A stretch of 64,000 nucleotides of DNA from positions 1,736,001 to 1,800,000 of the forward strand of contig NC_014931.1 of assembly GCF_000184745.1 (NCBI RefSeq), read 5' to 3'. The first letter of the stretch is position 1, and each line of letters starts with the position of its first letter. The notes beneath the pieces were generated by a model that had not been told where the DNA came from, made no database searches, and was given only the letters and a program-made list of their open reading frames with translations. This stretch comes from Variovorax paradoxus EPS (lineage in GTDB: Bacteria; Pseudomonadota; Gammaproteobacteria; Burkholderiales; Burkholderiaceae_C). Positions 19,713 through 30,100 of this stretch are shown one piece after another. Both the position numbers and the translations under genes were made by a program.

Positions 19713-20849
19713 TCATCGGGCAGGACGCTGCATCAGGCCGAGCAGCAATTGGTTGTAGACCTCGGTGGCCGCTGCGTTGCCGGGAAGGTAACGGTCGATC
19801 AGTCCGCGCTGGCGCTCGCGGTAGGCGGTGGCCTCGGCATCGTGGGTGTCGATGGCTTCGAGCACCCGGGCACTGCCCGCGGCCACGTCGTTGCCTCGGT
19901 AGTAGTAACCGAGGTCGGCGCACAGGTGCGCGTTGTGCACCAGCGGGTAACCCTGCCAGCAGGTTTCCAGATAGAAGTAGTTGAGCGGGTTCTCCCATTG
20001 GTGGGACACCACGATGTCGGTGTTCTGCGCAAGGAACACCGGCGTTTCGTGCCGGCCCAGGAACACCGCCTTGTGCTGGCGAACCAGGTCGAGCTGGTTC
20101 ATCAGCATGATGAACTCCATGTTCTCCTTGGCCATCCGTTCGGAATTGGTGACCTGCAGCAGGGCGATGGCGTCAGGCCGCGCGCGATAAGACAGCTCGG
20201 CAAGGAGGATCGGATAAAGGCAGAACTTCACAACATTGATGTTCGGCTCCATCACGCTGAGCCGCCGCGGCCCGCTGCGCGGCTGGTACACGCCGGCATC
20301 GGGCAGGGTGCGGCTGCGCTCGTCCAGGAACACCGGGCTCCAGACAAAAGGCACGGGACGCGCCTCGGTGCGGCGCAACACCTCGAAGAACGGCTGGCTG
20401 ATGTTGGCGACCTGCGGAACCATCCAGATGTCGTCGTAGCGCTGGTTGACGTACAGGTTCTGGCCCCAGAGGGGCTTGTTGAACAGCATTGACTCCATGG
20501 CGTGCACGTACTCGAAGCCGCAGCAGTACGACACGAGGCGTGCGCCGCGCTGCTTCAGGTAGTCGGTCTGCGCGCCGTCGATTTGGCCGCCGAGCTCGAT
20601 CAGCACATCGACGTTGTCCTTGGCTGCCTCGAAGGTCACGGTAGGCCAGCGCGTCTGGTCCCAGGGCAGGGCCGGGGTGATCGCGGTGGCGGTGGTGTTG
20701 ACCAGCACGACCGAGGCGACGCTCGGGCAGTGCTTGAGCGCTTCGGCCAGGAACACGGCGTTCTGCTTGATGCCGTTGTTCCAGAGGGTTTCGGCTTCGT
20801 GGTGCAGGCCGATGGTGATGCCGATGCGCAGGCCGGTGCTGGGGGTCAT
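19713..20849 (-). CDS. DUF2827-type GT-B-like protein (copy 1)
   Basis: 378 residues from the ATG at 20849. It shares with the two plus-strand copies an N-terminal RIGITIGLHHEAETLWNNG and a C-terminal block HQWENPLNYFYLETCWQGYP followed by LVHNAHL. The C-terminal block resembles the donor-binding end of GT-B glycosyltransferases (Glu followed by GxPLVxN). I recall this family as DUF2827 and know of no characterised member. The frame extends upstream to a TTG with a signal-like stretch, but the paralogues start at the ATG position. Upstream lies a 348-base divergent promoter region shared with the adhesin. Confidence 0.75.
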   Translation of the reverse strand: MTPSTGLRIGITIGLHHEAETLWNNGIKQNAVFLAEALKHCPSVASVVLVNTTATAITPALPWDQTRWPTVTFEAAKDNVDVLIELGGQIDGAQTDYLKQRGARLVSYCCGFEYVHAMESMLFNKPLWGQNLYVNQRYDDIWMVPQVANISQPFFEVLRRTEARPVPFVWSPVFLDERSRTLPDAGVYQPRSGPRRLSVMEPNINVVKFCLYPILLAELSYRARPDAIALLQVTNSERMAKENMEFIMLMNQLDLVRQHKAVFLGRHETPVFLAQNTDIVVSHQWENPLNYFYLETCWQGYPLVHNAHLCADLGYYYRGNDVAAGSARVLEAIDTHDAEATAYRERQRGLIDRYLPGNAAATEVYNQLLLGLMQRPAR

Positions 20850-21197
20850 TGTTTGTTGTGTAAGAGATGCTTGCTTGGCCTGTGCCAACCCGCCAGCGGC
20901 CGAAAAGGCGAGAAGAAGAAAGGCTGGCAATTTTAGGTTGCGCTGCGCCCACCGTCTCTTGGTTGCAACGGCCTGGGCCGGTGTTGGGCGCCAAACGTTA
21001 GTTTTTGTGAACTAAATCATCCCTCTGCATGTTTGGTCTTGCTGCATTGCATCAGGAATGTAAATGACTGCGTACATTCCGACATTCCTGTAAACGATGG
21101 CGCCTGTTGCGCCTGAGTGATCGACAAACGGTTGTCCATCCGCTGGCAACCGTTGCGCTTCGATCCGTATCGGCCATTTGCCACAAGCCCAAAGCAC
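20850..21197. promoter_or_regulatory. Divergent promoter region of adhesin and glycosyltransferase operon with repeated ACATTCC sites
   Basis: 348 non-coding bases, AT-richer than the surroundings. At 21053-21090 there are three half-sites: GGAATGT (21055-21061), ACATTCC (21074-21080) and ACATTCC (21082-21088). The outer pair forms perfect 9-base arms CAGGAATGT and ACATTCCTG; the inner pair forms perfect 8-base arms GGAATGTA and TACATTCC. The group lies about 110-145 bases before the adhesin ATG. A second palindrome TTAGTT-TTTGTG-AACTAA is at 20998-21015. Such spacing fits a response-regulator operator; the regulator is not in the window. Confidence 0.5.
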
Positions 21198-24100
21198 ATG
21201 AATAAGTCATATAGAAGTATCTGGAACGAGTCGCTCGGTGCATGGGTGGCGGCATCGGAAGTGACGTCTGCACGAGGAAAGCGAAGCAGTTCGCGCCTTG
21301 CGATGTCCGCTGCAGTGCTGAGTGTGGCAATGGCATCTTTCGGCTGGATGCAGAGCGCGAACGCCTACATCGTCGGGCCGCCAAACGGCTCCTGCACCAT
21401 CGGCTCCAACGCTGGTCCCGATGGAAAGATATATCCGGCGGCAGGCAACCCCGCTGACGGTTCTGGCGTGTACTCGACCGTGGTCGGCGGGTGCTCTGCC
21501 AATGGCGCGGGCTTTCTTGGTGTGACCCTTTTCGGTTCTTTCACGACTGCCACGGGAAAGGGCGCCAGCATGTACGGCATGGGGTCGACCGCCGGGCAAT
21601 ATGCCTCGGCTTTCGGTCTCAATGCCAACGCTTTCGGCATTGACAGTGTTGCGATGGGGCACAACTCCATCGCTGCGGGTAGCAACAACATCGCGATTGG
21701 AGCAACCGCCAACGCGGCTGCCATCAGCAGTGGGACTGCGATCGCAATCGGCGCCAATTCCCTGGCTTCGTCCAACACGACAAGCGGCGACTCGATGGCA
21801 ATCGGCACCGGCGCAAAGGCTACGGCGCAGGATGCAATCGCGATCGGTGGGCAAGCCAACGCGAGCGGCACAAATTCCCTGGCCATCGGCGGCAACGAAG
21901 GTGGCGCGACCGGCACCAATTCCTCTGCCATCGGCGTGGGCGCCAACGCAACGAGCAACTACGCGACGGCAGTGGGCGCAGGAGCAACCGCAAGCGGTAT
22001 TGGCTCGACGGCGATTGGTGCCAGCGGGACTGCTGCGGCAAGGGCACTCGGAGCTAATTCGGTTGCCATTGGAGCTGAATCCATCGTGACGGCCACAGCG
22101 CCGTCGGGTGTTGCCATTGGCCAGAATGCCAACGCCACCGCGGGTGCGGGAGCGATGGCGCTTGGGCAGAACAGCTTGGCCAGTGGCACCAGCGCGGCGG
22201 CTTTCGGGGTGAGCGCCAATGCGACCGGCAGCAATACGCTCGCCATCGGCACCAATGCCCGCGCGAGCGGGGGCGCGGCGATGGCCATTGGCCAGAATGC
22301 CAATGCCGCTGGCGTGAACGACGTTGCTTTCGGCGTCAGTTCGCTTGCCGTTGGTACCGATGGATCGTCACCTGCGATGGCTTTCGGCAATCTCGCCAAA
22401 GCCACCGGCGGTGCGTCCGTGGCATTCGGAACGATCTCGAATGCCGCGGGCACCAGGTCTCTTGCGTTCGGCTATGACGCGACGGCAAGCAAAGTAGATA
22501 GCGTCGCGATCGGCACAGCAACGACGTCGAGCGGGAACTCCAGTACCGCGGTGGGCAACTTTGCAAAGGCAAGCGCCGATGGCGCAGTAGCGGTGGGGGG
22601 CAACACCACCGCGAGCGCGTCGGCGGCGGCAAAAGACTCAATCGCGATCGGTGGACAGTCTTCGGTGGCCGCTACGGCCACCTCGGGCATCGCGGTCGGT
22701 CGCGGCGCGGTCGTCAACGGTATCTATGCGTTGGCAATTGGCGATGGTGCCAATGCATCCGGCAGCGGCAGCGGCATCACCGCCATCGGCAACGGGGCGA
22801 GGGCGAGTGTCGGGACCAGTACGGCAATCGGCGTCAACGCCAATGCCGCCAACACCGACGCCACGGCACTCGGCAACGGCGCGTTGGCATCGGGAACACA
22901 GGACACGGCCATTGGCGTCACCGCCAGAGCCACTGGCGGTTCTAGCTCCGCGTTCGGCAATGCTTCCAACGCCAGCGGCGGCAATTCGCTGGCACTGGGT
23001 GTCGGCAACGTCGCATCGAACTTCGCCGCGGTGGCTGTGGGCAACCAGAGCAAGGCATCGGGCTTGCGCAGCGTCGCATTGGGCGACCAGGCCAACGCCA
23101 GCAATACCAGCGCGATCGCCTTTGGCACCAACGCCAATGCGACCCAGATTGGGGCCATCGCGGTGGGGCAAGGGGCTCAAGGCACAGGCGTGAACGCCGT
23201 CGCCCTGGGCGCTGGAGCACTGGTGCGGACCGACAACTCGGTGGCGCTGGGTGCGGGCTCGACCACCGCCGCGACTTCGCCGACCGGCACCGGTTTCATG
23301 ACCGGCACGGCAGCTCCGGCGTCGGAAGTCTCGGTGGGGGCGTCCGGCGCCACGCCGACGCGACGCATCACCAACCTGGCCGATGGCGCGGCACAGCAGG
23401 ACGCGGTGACTGTGGCGCAGCTGAGCACCAGCAACACCAGCCTCTCGACCAGCATCACGAGTCTGTCGACCTCGACATCGAGCGGGTTGAGCACGGCCAC
23501 GAGCAGCATCAACAGCCTGTCGACGTCTACCTCGAGTGGTCTCAGTAGCTTGTCGACTTCTGCGTCGTCTGGTCTGAGCACTGCAACCAGCAGCATCGGA
23601 AGCCTGTCGACGTCTACCTCCAGCGGGATCAGCAGCCTGTCGACTTCCACGTCGTCGGGCCTGAGCACTGCGACCAGTAATATCCGCAGCCTGTCGACCT
23701 CGACCTCTTCTGGTCTGAGCACCGCGACCAGCAGCATTGGCAGCTTGTCGACTTCGACCTCGAGCGGTCTGAGCACTGCGACGAGCAGCATCGGCAGCCT
23801 GTCGACCTCGACCTCTTCTGGTCTGAGTACCGCGACCAGCAGCATCGGTAGCCTGTCGACGTCCACCTCGAGCGGCATCAGCAGCCTCTCGACGTCTACT
23901 TCGAGTGGCCTGAGCACTGCTACGAGCAGCATCTCCAGCCTGTCGACTTCCACGTCGTCTGGCCTGAGCACGGCCACCAGCGGTATCGCTAGCCTGTCGA
24001 CCTCGACGTCGTCTGGTCTGAGCACCGCGACCAGCAGTATCGGTAGCCTGTCGACGTCCACCTCGAGCGGCATCAGCAGCCTCTCGACGTCTACTTCGAG

Positions 24101-27100
24101 TGGCTTGAGCACGGCCACGAGCAGCATCTCCAGCCTGTCGACTTCCACGTCGTCTGGTCTGAGCACGGCAACCAGCGGTATCTCTAGCCTGTCGACCGCG
24201 ACGTCGTCTGGCTTGAGCACTGCTACGAGCAGCATCGGTAGCCTGTCGACGTCCACCTCGAGCGGAATCAGCAGCCTCTCGACCTCCACCTCGTCCGGCC
24301 TGAGCACGGCCACCAGCAGCATCGGCAGCCTTTCGACCTCGACGTCTTCTGGCCTGAGCACTGCCACGAGCAGCATCGGTAGCCTGTCGACGTCCACCTC
24401 GAGTGGCATCAGCAGCCTGTCGACCTCCACCTCGTCCGGTCTGAGCACCGCTACGAGCAGCGTTGGTAGCTTGTCGACCTCGACCTCGAGCGGACTGAGT
24501 ACGGCGACCAGCGGGATCTCGAGTCTGTCCACCGGCTTGAGTACGACCAACAGCAGCGTGAGCAGCCTCTCGACAGGGCTGAGCTCTTCCGTCAGCGGTA
24601 TCGGCAGCCTGTCGACGGGGCTGAGCACGACCAACAGCAATCTGGGCGCCCTGAGCACCACCGTCAACACCATCAACGACAAGGGCACGAAGTATTTCCA
24701 TGCCAACAGCACGGGGGCCGACAGCCAGGCACTCGGCGCCGACAGCGTGGCGATCGGGCAGGGGGCCATCTCGAATGGCACCGACAGCGTTGCCATCGGC
24801 AGGGGCGCTGTGACCAACATGCCCAACAGCGTAGCTCTGGGAGCAGGGTCCGCCGCCAATGTGGGCGCGCTGATCAATTACCTCGCTTTCGGTCTGGCCG
24901 GCAAGCAGAGTTCGGCAGGCGAAGTGAATGTGGGCAATCGCCAGGTCACAGGCGTGGCTCCGGGCAGTGCAGACCAGGACGCAGTCAACGTCTTGCAGTT
25001 GAAAACCGTCACCGCCTCATTGTCCAGCGGCCTGAGCACGGTCAGCAGCAACGTTGACAGCCTGTCGACGTCCACGTCGAGTGGTTTGAGCACAGCAACG
25101 AGCAGCCTCGGGAGCTTGTCGACGTCGACGTCGTCGGGCCTGAGCACTGCGACCAGCAGCATCGGCAGCCTGTCGACTTCGACGTCGTCTGGCCTGAGCA
25201 CTGCGACCAGCAGCATCGGTAGCCTGTCGACATCGACATCGTCTGGTCTGAGCACTGCGACCAGCGGTATCTCCAGTCTGTCGACCTCGACCTCGAGTGG
25301 CTTGAGCACTGCGACGAGCAGCATTGACAGCTTGTCGACCTCGACATCGTCGGGCTTGAGCACGGCGACCAGTGGCATCAGCAGCTTGTCGACATCGACC
25401 TCGTCTGGTCTGAGCACTGCGACCAGCAGCATTGGCAGCCTGTCGACGTCGACCTCTTCGGGTCTGAGCACCGCGACGAGCAGCATCGACAGCTTGTCGA
25501 CATCGACGTCGTCTGGCTTGAGCACTGCGACCAGCGGCATCAGCAGCTTGTCGACTTCGACCTCGTCTGGCTTGAGCACGGCGACGAGCAGCATCGGCAG
25601 CCTGTCGACTTCGACGTCGTCTGGTCTGAGCACTGCAACTAGCAGCATTGGCAGCCTGTCGACTTCGACCTCTTCGGGTCTGAGCACCGCGACGAGCAGC
25701 ATCGACAGCTTGTCGACGTCGACCTCGTCGGGATTGAGCACGGCGACGAGCAGCATCAGTAGCCTGTCGACGTCTACTTCGAGCGGCTTGAGCACTGCTA
25801 CCAGCAGCATTGACAGCCTGTCCACTTCGACCTCCAGCGGCCTGAGCACCGCGACGAGCAGCATTGACAGCCTTTCGACCTCGACCTCGAGTGGCTTGAG
25901 CACGGCGACCAGCGGCATCAGCAGCTTGTCAACCTCGACCTCGTCTGGCTTGAGCACTGCTACGAGCAGCATCGGCAGCCTTTCGACCTCGACATCTTCG
26001 GGTCTGAGCACCGCCACGAGCAGCATCGATAGCCTGTCGACTTCGACCTCGTCTGGTCTGAGCACTGCGACCAGCAGCATTGGCAGCCTGTCGACGTCGA
26101 CCTCTTCGGGTCTGAGCACCGCGACGAGCAGCATCGACAGCTTGTCGACATCGACGTCGTCTGGCTTGAGCACTGCGACCAGCGGCATCAGCAGCTTGTC
26201 GACTTCGACCTCGTCTGGCTTGAGCACCGCTACCAGCAGCATCGGCAGCCTGTCGACGTCGACGTCATCTGGCCTGAGCACTGCGACCAGCGGTATCTCC
26301 AGCCTGTCGACTTCGACCTCTTCGGGTCTGAGCACGGCGACGAGCAGCATCGGTAGCCTGTCGACGTCTACTTCGAGCGGCTTGAGCACTGCTACCAGCA
26401 GCATTGATAGCCTGTCGACCTCGACTTCCAGTGGTCTGAGCACGGCGACCAGTGGTATCTCCAGTCTGTCGACTTCGACCTCGAGCGGGCTGAGCACGGC
26501 CACCAGCAGCATTGGCAGTCTGTCGACCTCGACGTCGAGTGGCCTGAGCACCGCTACCAGCAGCATCGGCAGCTTGTCGACTTCGACCTCGTCTGGTTTG
26601 AGCACTGCCACAAGCAGCATCGGTAGCTTGTCCACTTCGACCTCAAGCGGCCTGAGCACTGCTACGAGCAGTATCGACAGCCTGTCGACGTCTACTTCGA
26701 GTGGCTTGAGCACCGCTACAAGCAGCATCGGCAGCCTGTCGACTTCGACTTCGAGTGGTTTGAGCACTGCAACCAGCAGCATCGGTAGCTTGTCCACTTC
26801 GACCTCAAGCGGCCTGAGCACGGCTACGAGCAGTATCGACAGCCTGTCGACATCCACGTCGTCTGGTCTGAGCACTGCCACCAGCGGTATCAGCAGCCTG
26901 TCGACCTCGACATCGTCCGGTCTGAGCACTGCGACCAGCAGCATCGGCAGCCTGTCAACCTCCACGTCGTCGGGTTTGAGCACTGCAACCAGTGGCATCT
27001 CTAGCCTGTCCACCGGCCTGAGCACGACCAATAGCACTGTTGGCAGCTTGTCGACTTCGACCTCAAGCGGTCTGAGCACTGCAACGAGCAGCATCGATAG

Positions 27101-30100
27101 TCTGTCGACTTCCACGTCTAGTGGCCTGAGCACGGCGACCAGTGGTATCTCCAGCCTTTCGACCTCGACGTCGTCTGGGCTGAGTACTGCAACCAGCAGC
27201 ATCGGCAGCCTGTCGACTTCGACTTCGAGTGGGTTGAGCACTGCGACGAGCAGCATCGGCAGCTTGTCAACTTCGACCTCGAGCGGTTTGAGCACCGCAA
27301 CGAGCAGCATCGATAGCCTGTCTACTTCGACGTCGTCTGGTCTGAGCACTGCGACCAGCGGCATCTCGAGTCTGTCGACGGGCCTGAGCACGACCAACAG
27401 CACTGTCGGCAGCTTGTCGACGTCCACATCGTCGGGTCTGAGCACTGCTACCAGCAGCATCGGCAGCCTGTCGACTTCGACTTCCTCCGGTCTGAGCACT
27501 GCAACGAGCAGCATTGACAGCTTGTCGACCTCGACATCGTCGGGCTTGAGCACTGCGACCAGTGGTATCTCCAGTCTGTCGACTTCGACCTCGAGCGGCC
27601 TGAGCACGGCGACCAGCGGCATCTCCAGCCTGTCCTCCGGCCTGAGTACGACCAACAGCACCGTCGGCAGCTTGTCGACGTCCACGTCGTCGGGTCTAAG
27701 CACCGCGACCAGCAGCATCGGCAGCTTGTCGACTTCTACTTCGAGTGGCTTGAGCACGGCGACCAGCAGCATCTCCAGCCTGTCGACTTCCGCGTCGTCA
27801 GGTCTGAGCACTGCGACGAGCAGCATCGACAGCCTGTCAACCTCGACGTCGTCGGGTCTGAGCACTGCAACCAGCGGCATCTCCAGCCTGTCCACTGGCC
27901 TGAGCACGACCAACAGCACCGTTGGCAGCCTGTCGACTTCGACCTCCTCAGGTCTGAGCACCGCGACCAGCAGCATCAGCAGCTTGTCGACTTCTACTTC
28001 GAGCGGCTTGAGCACTGCTACGAGCAGCATCGGCAGCCTGTCGACTTCGACCTCCTCGGGTCTGAGCACCGCAACGAGCAGCATCGGCAGCCTGTCGACT
28101 TCGACCTCCTCGGGTCTGAGCACCGCAACGAGCAGCATTGACAGCTTGTCGACCTCGACGTCGTCTGGTCTGAGCACGGCGACCAGCAGCATCGGCAGCT
28201 TGTCGACTTCGACCTCGTCTGGTTTGAGCACTGCCACAAGCAGCATCGACAGCCTGTCGACCTCGACGTCTTCTGGTCTGAGCACTGCGACCAGCGGCAT
28301 CTCGAGCTTGTCTACCGGCCTGAGCACGACGAACAGCACTGTCGGCAGCTTGTCGACGTCCACATCGTCGGGTCTGAGCACCGCGACCAGCAGCATCGGC
28401 AGCTTGTCGACCTCCACGTCCAGCGGCCTGAGCACTGCTACCAGCGGTATCTCCAGCCTGTCGACCTCGACGTCGTCTGGCCTGAGTACTGCAACCAGCG
28501 GCATCAGCAGCTTGTCGACCTCCACGTCGTCTGGTCTGAGTACGGCCACCAGCAGCATCAGCAGCCTGTCGACTTCCACGTCGTCAGGTCTGAGCACCGC
28601 GACCAGCAGCATCGGTAGCCTGTCGACCTCCACATCGTCCGGCCTGAGCACGGCCACCAGCGGTATCTCGAGCCTGTCGACGTCTACTTCGAGTGGCTTG
28701 AGCACCGCTACCAGCAGCATCAGCAGCCTGTCGACTTCCACGTCGTCCGGTCTGAGCACCGCCACAAGCAGCATCGATAGCTTGTCGACCTCGACATCGT
28801 CGGGATTGAGCACGGCGACCAGTGGTATCTCAAGCCTGTCTACCGGCCTGAGCACGACCAACAGCACGGTTGGCAGCTTGTCGACTTCGACATCGTCTGG
28901 CCTGAGTACTGCAACCAGCAGCATCGGCAGCTTGTCGACGTCTACTTCGAGCGGGTTGAGCACTGCGACGAGCAGCATCGGTAGCCTGTCGACCTCGATG
29001 TCGTCTGGTTTGAGCACTGCAACCAGCGGCATCTCCAGCCTGTCCACCGGCCTGAGCACGACCAACAGCACTGTCGGCAGCTTGTCGACGTCCACATCGT
29101 CGGGTCTGAGTACGGCGACCAGCAGCATCGACAGCCTGTCGAGCTCGACATCGTCGGGCCTGAGCACTGCCACCAGCGGTATATCGAGCCTGTCGACGTC
29201 TACTTCGAGTGGCTTGAGCACCGCTACCAGCAGCATCGGCAGCCTGTCGACTTCGACGTCGTCGGGTCTGAGCACTGCGACCAGCGGCATCTCGAGCCTG
29301 TCCACCGGCCTGAGCACGACCAACAGCACCGTTGGCAGCCTGTCGACTTCGACCTCCTCGGGTCTGAGCACTGCCACGAGCAGCATCGATAGTCTGTCGA
29401 CCTCGACATCGTCGGGCTTGAGCACGGCGACCAGTGGTATCTCGAGCCTGTCTACCGGCCTGAGCACGACCAACAGCACGGTCAACAGCTTGTCGACGTC
29501 GGCATCGTCCGGTCTGAGCACTGCCACCAGCAGCATCGATAGCCTGTCGACCTCCACGTCGTCAGGTTTGAGCACTGCGACCAGCGGCATCTCCAGCCTG
29601 TCCACCGGCTTGAGCACGACCAACAGCACCGTTGGCAGCCTGTCGACTTCCGCGTCCTCGGGTTTGAGCACCGCGACCAGCAGCATCGGCAGCCTGTCGA
29701 CCTCCACGTCGTCGGGTCTGAGCACGGCGACCAGCGGTATCTCGAGCCTGTCGACGGGCCTGAGCACAACGAACAGTACGGTCAACAGCTTGTCGACCTC
29801 GACGTCGTCTGGTTTGAGTACCGCAACCAGCGGCATCTCCAGCCTGTCCACAGGCCTGAGCACGACCAACAGCACCGTTGGAAGCCTGTCGACTTCCACA
29901 TCGTCGGGTTTGAGCACCGCGACCAGCAGCATCGGCAGCTTGTCGACTTCTACTTCGAGCGGCTTGAGCACTGCTACGAGCAGCATCGGAAGCTTGTCGA
30001 CGTCTACTTCGAGTGGCTTGAGCACGGCCACAAGCAGCATCGATAGCCTGTCGACCTCCACGTCGTCTGGTTTGAGCACCGCGACCAGCAGCGTTAGCAG

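Noticed and set aside
19713..20930. Longer DUF2827 copy 1 with an apparent signal peptide from a TTG at 20930
   Set aside because: Copies 2 and 3 begin at the position of the ATG at 20849, and an enzyme of this type is expected in the cytoplasm. The upstream part is more likely promoter sequence.
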